A stretch of 64,000 bases of DNA from Mycobacterium rhizamassiliense (GCF_900157375.1 NZ_LT721901.1:4607685-4671684); one strand, 5' to 3'. Positions 8,543 to 17,298 are shown, counted from the stretch's first letter. Notes: generated from the sequence alone by a model not told the origin. Program-made: numbers and translations.

Positions 8543-9025
8543 ATGGCAAGGCTCGATGTGCCGGAAGGCCCCGGCGGCGAAGCCGCCATGATCTGGACAT
8601 TGCGCCCCGAGCTCGGGGGCATGGTCGAGCGGATGATCCGTGGTGCTTATCAGCAGAGCATCTTGCCCGCCGACGAGCGCGAGCTGGCAAGAATGCGCAT
8701 CGCGCAGATCAACGACTGCGTCGCGTGCTCGGGCTTTCGGGCCCAGTCGGTGCTGGATGCCGGCGTCGCGGCCGAGCTGTATGACAACGTCGCGGCATAC
8801 GCGAGCTACCCGGGCTACACGCCGCGCCAGCGCCTCGCCATCGAATACGCCGAGCGCTTCGCGACCGACCACGCATCCATGAATGATGCGTTCTTCCAAC
8901 GACTTCGGGACGCGTTCTCCGACGGCGAGATCCTCGATCTCACGCTGTGCGTCGCGGTATTCCTCGGCCTGGGGCGTTCTTTGACCGTGCTGGGCGTCGA
9001 CCAGTCCTGCGCCATCGACCTTTGA
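8543..9025 (+). CDS. Carboxymuconolactone decarboxylase / AhpD-like protein
   Basis: 160-residue all-alpha protein. The AhpD-type redox motif is INDCVACSG (Cys59-x-x-Cys62). Such proteins act as alkylhydroperoxidases or, without the cysteines, as decarboxylases; the CxxC favours a thiol-redox role. ATG 8543 follows an AGGAG ribosome-binding site. It is the first gene of a three-gene plus-strand unit, with a nitroreductase-type flavoprotein and an SRPBCC protein. A paralogue lies at 42429-42923. Confidence 0.85.
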   Translation: MARLDVPEGPGGEAAMIWTLRPELGGMVERMIRGAYQQSILPADERELARMRIAQINDCVACSGFRAQSVLDAGVAAELYDNVAAYASYPGYTPRQRLAIEYAERFATDHASMNDAFFQRLRDAFSDGEILDLTLCVAVFLGLGRSLTVLGVDQSCAIDL

Positions 9026-9045
9026 CAGAGCATCGGGAAGGACCA

Positions 9046-9675
9046 ATGGACATCGCCACCGTCGATGAGCTGCTGAGCACCACGCGGTCGGTTCGCAAAC
9101 GCCTCGACCTGACCCGCCCGGTCAGCCGCGAGGTGGTTCTGGAATGCATCCAGCTCGCGATGCAGGCGCCGACGGCCAGCAACACGCAGGATTGGCGCTG
9201 GCTGGTGATCACCGACGCCGGCAAGCGTGCCGCGATCGCCGAGATCTACCGCAGCATCGGCGCGCAGTACCTGGAGTACGCGGCCGACAACGCGGCGGAC
9301 CCCCAGACGCGGCGGGTGTATCAGAGCGCGATGAGCCTGACCGAAACGCTGGGTCGGGTTCCGGTGCATGTCATCCCCTGCATCGAACAGCGCATCGACA
9401 GTGCGGAATTGGGCGTTGCCGCGGCGGCGTGGGCATCGATCATCCCGGCCGGCTGGAGCTTCCTGCTGGCGCTGCGCTCTCGCGGGCTGGGATCGGTGTG
9501 GACGACCATGCACCTGTTCAAGGAGCGGGAGGTGGCCGAGCTGCTCGGCATACCGGAGACGGTCACCCAGGCCGCGCTGTTCCCTGTCGCGTACACGATC
9601 GGCACCGACTTCCGGCCGGCCAAGCGGCCGCCCGCCGAGTCGATCACCTATTGGGACGGTTGGGGAGAAAGCTGA
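9046..9675 (+). CDS. Nitroreductase family flavoprotein
   Basis: 209 residues. The FMN-binding N-terminal motif is TTRSVRKRLDLTRPV, with MQAPTASNTQDWRWLVI after it and the C-terminal GLGSVWTTMHLF / PVAYTIG segments, all typical of NAD(P)H-dependent nitroreductases and related dehydrogenases. The substrate is unknown; with a nitronate monooxygenase in the same block, nitro-group chemistry is possible but unproven. ATG 9046 starts 20 bp after the AhpD-like gene, and the stop overlaps the next start. Confidence 0.88.
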   Translation: MDIATVDELLSTTRSVRKRLDLTRPVSREVVLECIQLAMQAPTASNTQDWRWLVITDAGKRAAIAEIYRSIGAQYLEYAADNAADPQTRRVYQSAMSLTETLGRVPVHVIPCIEQRIDSAELGVAAAAWASIIPAGWSFLLALRSRGLGSVWTTMHLFKEREVAELLGIPETVTQAALFPVAYTIGTDFRPAKRPPAESITYWDGWGES

Positions 9676-10169
9676 TGCAGTCCTACACCGTGCGATTCCA
9701 CGTCGACGCGCCGCCGCGCAAAGTCTGGCGGGTGCTGCATCCGCCGGTGCCGCCGGACGCTCCGCGGCCTCGGGTCCTCACGTGGCCGACCGGGAGCATG
9801 GAAATTCTCAACGAGGGCAACGAAGCCGGCGAGGGTCTGGTGCGCACCTGCATCTTCCCGGTCCCCAAGTACCTGCTCTCGGGTGGCAGGGCGCGGTCCT
9901 GGGAGACCGTGACCCAGGCCGAGATGAACAAGCTGTCGCGCTACGTGGCGGTCGGCGCGCCGCTGTGGTCGCGCGCCGAGGGGTATCACGAGCTCGAGGA
10001 GCAGCCCGACGGCACCACGGTGCTGACCTTCCACGAGACCTATCACGCCTACAACCCGGTGCTGCGGTTCTTCCTCGAACGCCCGGTACACGCGAGGATC
10101 TCCCGCGACAACCTCGACGTCTACGAGCACGCGCTCGCGTATGCGGGCACGGTGCGACGCCTCCCCTAG
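9675..10169 (+). CDS. SRPBCC family protein
   Basis: 164 residues beginning MQSYTVRFHVDAPPRKVWRVL, a START-like fold, with a C-terminal helix ending in ENLDVYEHA-type residues. The ATG overlaps the stop of the nitroreductase gene (TGATG), so translation is probably coupled. Related proteins act as polyketide cyclases or ligand carriers. Last gene of the 8543-10169 operon and of the accessory block. Confidence 0.78.
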   Translation: MQSYTVRFHVDAPPRKVWRVLHPPVPPDAPRPRVLTWPTGSMEILNEGNEAGEGLVRTCIFPVPKYLLSGGRARSWETVTQAEMNKLSRYVAVGAPLWSRAEGYHELEEQPDGTTVLTFHETYHAYNPVLRFFLERPVHARISRDNLDVYEHALAYAGTVRRLP

Positions 10170-10240
10170 GCGGCTCGCCACGGCCGGACAATTTCACGAC
10201 GATGTGAATTAGCGTCATCACCCCGGTACCCTCGATTTCT

Positions 10241-10831
10241 ATGGGTGGAGTAGCTACCGCGGCACGGTTGGCTGCCGCGAGTCTCGTGATTGCGGGCTGG
10301 GCAGCGTCCGCTGCCGTTGCCGGCGCCGATCCGGACGACACACGGGGACCTGCGCCGGGGCCGGCGCCGGGCGCATCGCCGTCACCTTCGCCTTCGCCGG
10401 CCGCCTCACCGGCGCCTTCGCGGCCGCCGTCGGCATCGCCCTCGCCTGCGGCATCCCCGGGGGCCTCGCCGTCGCCCGCGCCGGGTGGACCGAAAACCAC
10501 GATGGACAAGGACGGCACCTTCGCGGTCGGGTCCGACATCGTGCCGGGCACGTACAGCACCGCGGGGCCCGTCGGCAACGGGACCTGTTACTGGAAGCGG
10601 TCGGGTAACCCGGACGGCGCGCTGCTCGACAACTCGCTGAGCAAGAAGGCGCAGGTCGTCGTGATTCAGCCCACGGACAAAGCGTTCAAGACCGACGGCT
10701 GCCAGCCCTGGCAGCTGACTCCGGACGCCACCCCGCCCCCGGAAGCCTCCGGGCCGCAGGTGCAGGCCGGCCTGGGCATCCTCAACGGGCTGCTTGCCCC
10801 GAATGGCCAGCCGGCCCCGCCCCACAACTGA
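10241..10831 (+). CDS. Secreted protein with Pro/Ser/Ala-rich linker (Rv1906c-like)
   Basis: 196 residues. The N-terminal signal peptide ends near AVAGADP. Residues about 35-85 are a low-complexity stretch of Pro, Ala, Ser and Gly. The folded part then starts with MDKDGTFAVGSDIVPGTYSTAG and includes a cysteine in GNGTCYWKR and one in DGCQPWQL, possibly disulfide-bonded. Family and position beside aao match H37Rv Rv1906c, whose linker, as I recall it, is much shorter. Function unknown; exported, perhaps wall-associated. Confidence 0.82.
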   Translation: MGGVATAARLAAASLVIAGWAASAAVAGADPDDTRGPAPGPAPGASPSPSPSPAASPAPSRPPSASPSPAASPGASPSPAPGGPKTTMDKDGTFAVGSDIVPGTYSTAGPVGNGTCYWKRSGNPDGALLDNSLSKKAQVVVIQPTDKAFKTDGCQPWQLTPDATPPPEASGPQVQAGLGILNGLLAPNGQPAPPHN

Positions 10832-10902
10832 TGACTGCCTGAGCGGCTCGCGGCGACCGAGCGCGGGCGCGTCGGCGGTTGGTTTTGGCTAGCGTGGCGG
10901 CC

Positions 10903-11865
10903 ATGGCAAGTACGCAACCGGTTGTCGTGATCGGTGCCGGCGTCAGCGGGTTGACTTCGGCGCTGAGTCTGGCCGAAGCCGGATGGCCGGTGCGGGTGTG
11001 GGCGGCGGCGCTGCCGCGGCAGACGACCTCGGTGGTGGCGGGAGCCGTATGGGCCCCGCCACGGCCGGCCGAACGGGCCACCCAGACGCTGGCCTGGACC
11101 GAGCATTCCCTGCGGGTGTTCCGCGACCTGGCCGACGATCCCACGACCGGGGTGCAGATGGCGCCGGCACTGGCCGTCGGCGACCTCACCGGGGACGAGG
11201 CGATGTCGTCGGCGGCGAACCTGATCCCCGACCTGCGCCCGGCCGAGGCGGCCGATCTACCCGAGGGCTTTCGGTTGGGGTTTCGCGCCACCGTGCCGAT
11301 GATCGACATGCCGCAATACCTCGACTACCTGGCGCGGCGACTTGGCGCCGCCGGAGTCGAGATCGAGGTGCACCCCGTGCAGTCGTTGGCCGAAGCGGCC
11401 GACGCCGCACCGATAGTGGTCAACTGCGCCGGGCTCGGCGCCCGCGCGCTGGCGGGCGACGCATCGGTGCGCCCGCTTTTCGGCCAGCACGTGGTGCTGT
11501 CCAATCCCGGTCTGCGGCAACTGTTTCTGGAAATCGGCACCGGAAACGAATGGGTCTGTTATTTCCCGCACCCGCAGCGCGTGGTGTGCGGCGGCATCAG
11601 CATCCCCGACCGCTGGGACACCGCCGCCGATCCCGAGGTGACGGAACGCATCCTGCAGCGCTGCCTACGGATCGAGCCGCGCCTTGGACGAGCCGAAGTC
11701 ATCGAGACGATCACGGGCTTGCGGCCGGACCGCCCGTCGGTCCGCGTGGAAGCCGAGGCGCTCGGGGCGGCTCGCTGCATTCACAACTACGGGCACAGCG
11801 GCAACGGGGTGACGCTGTCGTGGGGTTGCGCGCGTGATGTTTTGCGTCTGGTCGAAGCTGCCTAA
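10903..11865 (+). CDS. aao: D-amino acid oxidase (FAD-dependent)
   Basis: 320 residues. It carries the N-terminal FAD-binding motif VVVIGAGVSGLTSALSLAEAG. The region PQRVVCGGISIPDRWDT and the ending HNYGHSGNGVTLSWG are the C-terminal signature of D-amino acid oxidases, which convert D-amino acids to keto acids with release of H2O2. ATG 10903 is set by the motif. It is convergent with the STAS gene downstream and matches H37Rv Rv1905c in place. Confidence 0.9.
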   Translation: MASTQPVVVIGAGVSGLTSALSLAEAGWPVRVWAAALPRQTTSVVAGAVWAPPRPAERATQTLAWTEHSLRVFRDLADDPTTGVQMAPALAVGDLTGDEAMSSAANLIPDLRPAEAADLPEGFRLGFRATVPMIDMPQYLDYLARRLGAAGVEIEVHPVQSLAEAADAAPIVVNCAGLGARALAGDASVRPLFGQHVVLSNPGLRQLFLEIGTGNEWVCYFPHPQRVVCGGISIPDRWDTAADPEVTERILQRCLRIEPRLGRAEVIETITGLRPDRPSVRVEAEALGAARCIHNYGHSGNGVTLSWGCARDVLRLVEAA

Positions 11866-12287
11866 GCGGACTGGGCCAGCGCGGTCTCTACGGTCGTATA
11901 GGTAGCAACCAGCGGGTACAGCCCGCAGGCGGCGATGGTTTGGGCCACGATCTGCTGGCTGGTGACCAGCCGCAGGGCGATGCCTCGGCTGAGGCATTGT
12001 GCGGCCTCGTGCGCCAAGACGGCATAACCGCGCGACCCCATGAAATCCAGGTCGCGCAGGTCGATTACGAACGTACCGGGCGCGACGGCCTGGGCGGCAC
12101 TCTTGCTCAGCAGGCACCGCCAGGCGCTCTCGTTGCTGGCGTCGATGTCCCCACCCACATGCATGACGACCGAGGATCCGGTGCACTCGGTGATCGCCCG
12201 CAGGGCGCCTTGCGCATCGGCGGCCTGCTGACCGAACTGGCTGCTGGAAACCCGCACGGAGGTTCCAGCCGCGGCACTGTGCATCAT
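11862..12287 (-). CDS. STAS-domain protein (anti-anti-sigma-like)
   Basis: 141 residues; the STAS fold is recognised from VVMHVGGDIDASNESAWRCLL and GTFVIDLRDLDFMGSRGYAVL. In anti-anti-sigma factors the residue in the D(F)MGSRG region is a phosphorylated serine, and here Ser is present. It may regulate a sigma factor through a partner-switch, but no kinase or sigma gene is adjacent. The start at ATG 12287 gives a length like H37Rv Rv1904; earlier in-frame starts lack a family match. It overlaps the aao end by 4 bp. Confidence 0.82.
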   Translation of the reverse strand: MMHSAAAGTSVRVSSSQFGQQAADAQGALRAITECTGSSVVMHVGGDIDASNESAWRCLLSKSAAQAVAPGTFVIDLRDLDFMGSRGYAVLAHEAAQCLSRGIALRLVTSQQIVAQTIAACGLYPLVATYTTVETALAQSA

Positions 12288-12607
12288 CGCGGGATCCCGT
12301 CGTCTTGAGGAGTTAGTGGCGACGCCGCCCTTGTCCCGAAAGGTGGCCGGAGTAGCCGTCAATCCGAGACCCGTTCGGCGTTGACGACCGTAGTTAGCAT
12401 ATGTGCAATTAGCGTTTGCCGGCGGGAAATATCGCAATTTTTTTGCCCGCAAACTGCAAACACGTGTTGTCGGAGTGCCGGGGCTCGTCCGCGCGAACGC
12501 AACTGAAACCCTTACTATTTCAATAATATTAACCGCTTAACCGGACCGGTCCATGCCCGTGAGCATCGACAACGCGTCGCAAGCTTCACGTTGCCACGGC
12601 GGCCGAC
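12288..12607. other. Intergenic region upstream of the STAS gene
   Basis: About 320 bp without a convincing gene. It holds nested inverted repeats (12414-12461) and an AT-rich stretch near 12510-12540, so it probably carries the promoter of the minus-strand STAS gene. Short frames here lack ribosome-binding sites or coding features. Confidence 0.6.
12414..12461. repeat. Nested inverted repeats (possible operator or hairpin)
   Basis: Outer arms GTTTGC (12414-12419) and GCAAAC (12456-12461). Inner arms GCGGG (12422-12426) and CCCGC (12446-12450) are separated by an A/T-rich loop. The position upstream of the STAS gene fits a regulatory hairpin or protein-binding site. Confidence 0.5.
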
Positions 12608-13009
12608 TTAACGGTCGGTGGCGCGTCTTACGTCGCGGCTCGCCAGCGACAGCAGCCAGCTCACGATCGACAACACGATTGCGGCCCAGATCGCCGTCCA
12701 CCAGAAGTGATCGATCTGCAGTCCCCAGTGCGTGGTGTCTTCGGTGATTCGCGCGGTGAACCACAGCATCAGGGCGTTGACGACGACGTGGAAAAGGCCG
12801 AGCGTCACGATGTAGAGCGGGATCGACAGGATCTGGACGATCGGCTTGATGATCGCGTTGACCAGGCCGAAGATCACCGCGACGACAAAGATGATGCCGA
12901 CCCGCTGCAACGTGTTGTTGCCACCGACGAAGTTCAGTCCGTGCACGAACTTGGTGACAACCCACAACGCCAGGCCGGTCAGCGCGGCGCGAGCAAGAAA
13001 TGGGCCCAT
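12608..13009 (-). CDS. Phage-holin-family membrane protein (DUF/PF04020 type)
   Basis: 133 residues with four hydrophobic helices (segments starting RAALTGLALWVV, IIFVVAVIFGLV, IVTLGLFHVVVNALMLWF and TAIWAAIVLSIVSWLL). This arrangement, with NAIIKPIVQILSIPLYI, fits the small 4-TM phage holin family IV found in many actinobacteria, where no phage role is known. ATG 13009 follows an AGGATC-type ribosome-binding site. The position matches H37Rv Rv1903. There is no phage context here. Confidence 0.85.
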   Translation of the reverse strand: MGPFLARAALTGLALWVVTKFVHGLNFVGGNNTLQRVGIIFVVAVIFGLVNAIIKPIVQILSIPLYIVTLGLFHVVVNALMLWFTARITEDTTHWGLQIDHFWWTAIWAAIVLSIVSWLLSLASRDVRRATDR

Positions 13010-13112
13010 GTCGAAAGATCCTGCCACCGAACGCCGGTGGAAGTAGTGGCCTGGACCAAATTCACTGCCGGACAGCCGGATTGGGCCAGGCGAGACGGCC
13101 TGCGGACGGCAG

Positions 13113-14180
13113 TTAGTTAAGCGCGTAGAAGCGCTGCGCGTTGCGCCCGCCGATCTTCTCCCGGGCCTGCTCACTGATGTCCGGGCGGGTTCGCAGGTGC
13201 TTGGTGCTTTCCGGCCATTCGCCGTCCCAGTGCGGGTAATCGCTGGCGAACATGATGAAGTCGTCGCCGAGCACGTCGATCACGCCCGGCAGGATCGGTT
13301 CCTCCGGCTCGCAGGTCACCCAGATGTTGCCGGCCCGCAGGTACTCGTGCGGATCGCGCCGCCAGCCCCGTTCGACCCAGTCCCCGCGCTTCTCGTAATG
13401 CTCGTGCAGGCGGTCCATGAAGAACGGCACCCAGCCCGCGCCCGCCTCGAGGAACGCGACCCGTAACTGCGGGTGCCGTTCGAACACACCGCCGGACACC
13501 ATCGCGGTCATCGCCGTCATCTGGTCGAACGGGAAGCTGATGCAGTGCACCTGGATGTAGTTGGTGAAGCGGTCCACGCCGATCTTCGGCAGGTGAATGC
13601 CGGGCGCGCCGTGCACGCCCAGCGGCATCCCCAGATCCACCGCGGCGGCGTAAAACGGGTCGAGGTCCGGGTGGTCCAGATTCCGCGTCTTCAGCGCCGG
13701 CGGGACGAGCGCCGCCACTAGCCCGAGGTCTTTGGCCTCCGTCATGACGTCGATGGCCAGCTGCCCGTGTTCGATGGGCGTCACGGCCACCCCGCGCAAC
13801 CGGCCGCCCGAGGAGGCGCAGTAGTCGGCGATCCACTGGTTGTAGAGCCGCGCGAATCCCGCTGCGAACTCTGGATCTTCGAGGCTGGGCGCGCACAGCC
13901 CCAGGCTCGGATACAGCACCATCGTGTCGATGTGATCGCGGTCGGCATCGCCGAGCACGCCCTCGGGCGACGAGCAGTTGATGTTGGGCGACTTGCTGAT
14001 CCCGTGTTCGGGCGGGCAGCCGGCGCCCGGGCCGCGATCCTCCGGGTAGTTGCGTCCTTCGATCATCAGCCGCAGCCGCCGGTCGGTGCTGGGCTTTACG
14101 TGATCCGGCCAGCGCTTGATCGCTTCGATCGCCAGCGAGGAGTTCTCGGCGACATGTCCATCGGCATCGATGATCCGCAT
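13113..14180 (-). CDS. Amidohydrolase family 2 (TIM-barrel metal-dependent hydrolase)
   Basis: 355 residues starting MRIIDADGHVAE, with the metal-binding Asp-x-His near the N-terminus. The family continues with MPLGVHGAPGIHLP and the C-terminal FMFASDYPHWDGEWPES, which supplies the catalytic Asp. These enzymes decarboxylate or hydrolyse small acids. It has no counterpart between Rv1903 and nanT in H37Rv as I recall, so it is probably an insertion. The substrate is unknown. Confidence 0.85.
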   Translation of the reverse strand: MRIIDADGHVAENSSLAIEAIKRWPDHVKPSTDRRLRLMIEGRNYPEDRGPGAGCPPEHGISKSPNINCSSPEGVLGDADRDHIDTMVLYPSLGLCAPSLEDPEFAAGFARLYNQWIADYCASSGGRLRGVAVTPIEHGQLAIDVMTEAKDLGLVAALVPPALKTRNLDHPDLDPFYAAAVDLGMPLGVHGAPGIHLPKIGVDRFTNYIQVHCISFPFDQMTAMTAMVSGGVFERHPQLRVAFLEAGAGWVPFFMDRLHEHYEKRGDWVERGWRRDPHEYLRAGNIWVTCEPEEPILPGVIDVLGDDFIMFASDYPHWDGEWPESTKHLRTRPDISEQAREKIGGRNAQRFYALN

Positions 14181-14248
14181 GTATCGGGAACTTACTCCCG
14201 CGGATTGCCTGGCGGAACGGGTCGCGCCGGCGCGCTGGGTAGGCCACG

Positions 14249-15520
14249 ATGCATGACGTGACAACTCAACGGATCAACGCCGATCAGCGAAATTCGTTTA
14301 TCGCCGCGATGTTGGGCTGGACGATGGACGCCTTCGATTACTTCATCGTGGTGTTCGTCTACGCCGACATCGCAAAGACTTTCCACCACAGCAAGGCCGA
14401 GGTCGCGTTCATCACGACGGCCACCCTGGCGATGCGTCCCGTGGGCGCGTTGCTGTTCGGCATGTGGGCCGACCGCGTCGGTCGGCGCACACCCCTGATG
14501 GTGGACGTGATCTTCTACTCGGTCGTCGGGTTCCTCTGTGCGTTCGCGCCGAATTTCACCGTGCTGGTGATCCTGCGGCTGTTGTACGGCCTTGGCATGG
14601 GCGGCGAATGGGGTCTGGGCGCGGCGCTCGCGATGGAGAAGGTTCCCGTCGAGCGGCGCGGCTTTTTCTCCGGGCTGCTACAGGAGGGCTACGCGTTCGG
14701 GTACCTGCTGGCGAGTGTGGGATCGCTGGTGGTGATGGACTGGCTGGGATTGTCCTGGCGCTGGCTGTTCGGCCTGTCGATCATCCCGGCGTTGATCAGC
14801 CTGGTCATCCGTTACCGGGTGCAGGAGTCCGAGGTGTGGGAAGCCGCCCAGGAGCAGATGAAGCTCACCAACACCCGCGTGCGCGACGTGTTGCGCGACG
14901 GCAAGATCATTCGCCGGTTCTTCTACCTGGTGGCGCTGATGACCGCGTTCAACTGGATGAGCCACGGCACCCAGGACGTCTACCCGACCTTCCTGGGTTC
15001 GACGACCAACCACGGCGCCGGCCTCGACAGCGTCACGGTCAAGTGGATCGTGGTGGTCTACAACATCGGCGCCATCATCGGTGGGCTGTTCTTCGGCTCG
15101 ATGTCGCAGCGGTTCAGCCGCCGCTACACCGTGGTGTTCTGTGCGATTCTCGGGCTCCCGATCGTCCCGCTCTTCGCCTACTCGCACACCGCCGCGATGC
15201 TGTGCCTCGGTTCGTTTTTGATGCAGATCTGCGTGCAGGGCGCCTGGGGCGTGATCCCCGCGCACCTGACCGAAATGTCGCCGGACGCCATCCGCGGCCT
15301 CTATCCCGGGGTGACGTATCAGCTCGGCAATCTGCTGGCCGCGTTCAATCTGCCCATCCAGGAGCGGCTGGCCGAGTCGCACGGCTACCCGTTCGCGTTG
15401 GCCGTCACGATCGTGCCGGTGTTGCTCGCCGTGGCCTTCCTGACGTTGATCGGCAAGGACGCGACGGGAATCCGCTTCGGCACCGCCGAAAGCGCTTTTC
15501 TCCCAACGGAAGCGAAGTGA
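14249..15520 (+). CDS. nanT: MFS transporter, sialate/metabolite:H+ symporter-like
   Basis: 423 residues with about 12 transmembrane helices. MFS signatures: WTMDAFDYFIVVFVYADI in TM1 and FGMWADRVGRRTPLMVD between TM2 and TM3, typical of the sugar-acid/metabolite:H+ symporters. The name nanT comes from the H37Rv orthologue by position (Rv1902c); sialic acid transport itself is not shown by sequence. It diverges from the upstream amidohydrolase with 68 bp between the starts, so both may serve a common substrate. Confidence 0.85.
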   Translation: MHDVTTQRINADQRNSFIAAMLGWTMDAFDYFIVVFVYADIAKTFHHSKAEVAFITTATLAMRPVGALLFGMWADRVGRRTPLMVDVIFYSVVGFLCAFAPNFTVLVILRLLYGLGMGGEWGLGAALAMEKVPVERRGFFSGLLQEGYAFGYLLASVGSLVVMDWLGLSWRWLFGLSIIPALISLVIRYRVQESEVWEAAQEQMKLTNTRVRDVLRDGKIIRRFFYLVALMTAFNWMSHGTQDVYPTFLGSTTNHGAGLDSVTVKWIVVVYNIGAIIGGLFFGSMSQRFSRRYTVVFCAILGLPIVPLFAYSHTAAMLCLGSFLMQICVQGAWGVIPAHLTEMSPDAIRGLYPGVTYQLGNLLAAFNLPIQERLAESHGYPFALAVTIVPVLLAVAFLTLIGKDATGIRFGTAESAFLPTEAK

Positions 15521-15577
15521 GCTTCGTGGCGATCGCGAGCGCGGCGTAGCCGGGTGAAGAGGGTCGGCACCGTAGAG

Positions 15578-16852
15578 CTAGAGGGGTGCTTGCTCGCTCA
15601 GCGCGCGGCGCAACATGTGCATCGCGACCGTCGCCGAGCGTTCCCGGACGTCGGAGCGATTCCCAGGTAGCCGCAGCGTCCGGGTATCCTTCCGGCCCTC
15701 GGCGAGCTGCACGGTAAAGCAGACCGTGCCCACGGGCTTGTCCGGCGTTCCCCCACCGGGACCGGCGATTCCGGTGATCGCGACGGCGGTATCGGCGCCG
15801 AAACGCTGCAGCGCGCCCGCCGCCATCGCCTCGGCCACCGGTTCGGAGACCGCGCCGTGCGTCTCGATGAGCGCCGGATCGACGCCCAACAGCTGCACCT
15901 TCGCGTCGTTGGAATAGCTGACGACGCCGCCCATCACGTAGTCGGACGACCCGGGCCGGTCGGTCAGCCGCGCCGCCACCAGGCCCGCCGTGCAGGATTC
16001 CGCGGTGGCGACGCGGCGGCCGGCCAGTAACCGCGCGACCAGATCATCGACCTGCGAGCCGTCTTCGGAATACAGCTGATTGCCGTGCCGATCGCGCAGC
16101 AGCCGGGTTAGCTGCGCGTAGACGTCCGCCGCGTCCGGCTCGTAGCGGGTCACCATCTCGATCTCGCCGCGCCGCAGGCAGGTGGTGATCTCCAGGGCGG
16201 CGAACCCGGGGACCGATGTCTCGGCCGCGCGCAGCGTCTCGGCCAGGCCGGACTCGGGCAGGCCGAACATCCGTATCGTCTCCTGCCGGTAAATCGTCCG
16301 GCCGGCGATCGCGTCCTGAGCCCCGGGTGTCTCGATCGCCTTGTGCCACATGGGTTGCAGCTCGCGCGGCGGCCCGGGCAGCACGATCACCGTCGGCTTT
16401 CCGGGCACCACCACGCCCGGGGCGGTGCCCACCGGGTCGAGCACCTGCGCCCCGACCGGGACCATGGCCTGCTTGCGGTTGGCGGCGCGCACCGCGTCGA
16501 AGTTCTCCGAATCGAAGTGCGCCATAAGCTTTTTCAGGATGTCGGCGATCTTGGTTTCGACTTCTTCGTCGAGTACCAGCTCGCGCTGACAGAATTGCGC
16601 GACCACCGCGACGGTCATGTCGTCGGCCGTGGGACCCAGGCCCCCGCTGGTGACGATCAGGTCCACGCCTTGGTTGGCCATGAAGCGCAGCTGGGCCTCG
16701 ATGTCGGAAGGGCGGTCGCCGCAGATGGTGATGTGGGCCAATTCCACGCCCAGTTCGAGCAGCCGGTCCGCTATCCATGGACCGTTGCGGTCCTGGACGC
16801 GTCCGGTGAGTACTTCGGTCCCGGTGACGACAATGCCTGCGCGTGCGCTCAC
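15578..16852 (-). CDS. cinA: CinA family protein (competence/damage-inducible)
   Basis: 424 residues. The N-terminal MoaB/MPT-binding-like COG1058 domain starts ARAGIVVTGTEVLTGRVQDRNG and contains VTSGGLGPTADDMTV. The C-terminal CinA domain shows TAESCTAGLVAARLTDRPGSS and AVAITGIAGPGGGTPDKPVG, typical of NMN/pyridine nucleotide amidases. GTG 16852 is chosen as it gives the known mycobacterial CinA N-terminus. Probably cytoplasmic, acting in NAD by-product repair or related chemistry. Confidence 0.92.
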   Translation of the reverse strand: MSARAGIVVTGTEVLTGRVQDRNGPWIADRLLELGVELAHITICGDRPSDIEAQLRFMANQGVDLIVTSGGLGPTADDMTVAVVAQFCQRELVLDEEVETKIADILKKLMAHFDSENFDAVRAANRKQAMVPVGAQVLDPVGTAPGVVVPGKPTVIVLPGPPRELQPMWHKAIETPGAQDAIAGRTIYRQETIRMFGLPESGLAETLRAAETSVPGFAALEITTCLRRGEIEMVTRYEPDAADVYAQLTRLLRDRHGNQLYSEDGSQVDDLVARLLAGRRVATAESCTAGLVAARLTDRPGSSDYVMGGVVSYSNDAKVQLLGVDPALIETHGAVSEPVAEAMAAGALQRFGADTAVAITGIAGPGGGTPDKPVGTVCFTVQLAEGRKDTRTLRLPGNRSDVRERSATVAMHMLRRALSEQAPL

Positions 16853-16954
16853 CGGGATGAGCCTACTGACGCGAACGTGGGTCCGCGGCGTTGAGTGTGC
16901 GCTCACGGCGGCGACACGCCGGTCCCGGCCACCGCGGCCCCACACTCACCAGAC

Positions 16955-17260
16955 TTAGCCGTCGGAGAGGTAGCGCTCGACGGTGGCGACCTTCTGCGTC
17001 ATCGCGTCCTCGACGCCGGATCGCCAGTCCGCTTTGATCACCGTGCTGACCCTAGGGGCGCGGGCCGCCACGGCCTCGACCGCGCGCTGCACGACCGCCA
17101 TCACTTCTTCCCAGGTATCGCCTTCGAGCACGGTGAACATCGAATCGGTCTTGTTGGGCAGGCCGGACTCGCGGACCACCCGGACCGCGTCGGCAACGAT
17201 TTCGCCGACGCCTTCGCCAACGCCGAGCGGGGTGACGGAAAAAGCGACGAGAACAGACAC
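16955..17260 (-). CDS. MTH1187 family thiamine-binding protein
   Basis: 101 residues, ferredoxin-like fold of the UPF0045/MTH1187 family: VLVAFSVTPLGVGEGVGEIVADAVRVV and a following FTVLEGDTWEEVMAVV helix. Some members bind thiamine-like ligands. Start is GTG 17260. The position between cinA and dtd matches H37Rv Rv1898. It diverges from dtd with 38 bp between starts. Confidence 0.86.
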   Translation of the reverse strand: MSVLVAFSVTPLGVGEGVGEIVADAVRVVRESGLPNKTDSMFTVLEGDTWEEVMAVVQRAVEAVAARAPRVSTVIKADWRSGVEDAMTQKVATVERYLSDG

Positions 17261-17298
17261 CTGACGAGCGTACCCACCCGACCTGGCAGCATCGAGCC

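Noticed and set aside
1754..10169. Mobile element as the carrier of the accessory block
   Set aside because: No transposase, integrase, terminal inverted repeats or tRNA target seen at the edges.
10360..10490. Possible CRISPR-like repeat
   Set aside because: The repeats encode a Pro/Ser/Ala linker, are short, irregular and adjacent without spacers.
12608..13009. Prophage remnant suggested by the holin-family protein
   Set aside because: The 4-TM family is widespread in actinobacteria, and no other phage gene is nearby.
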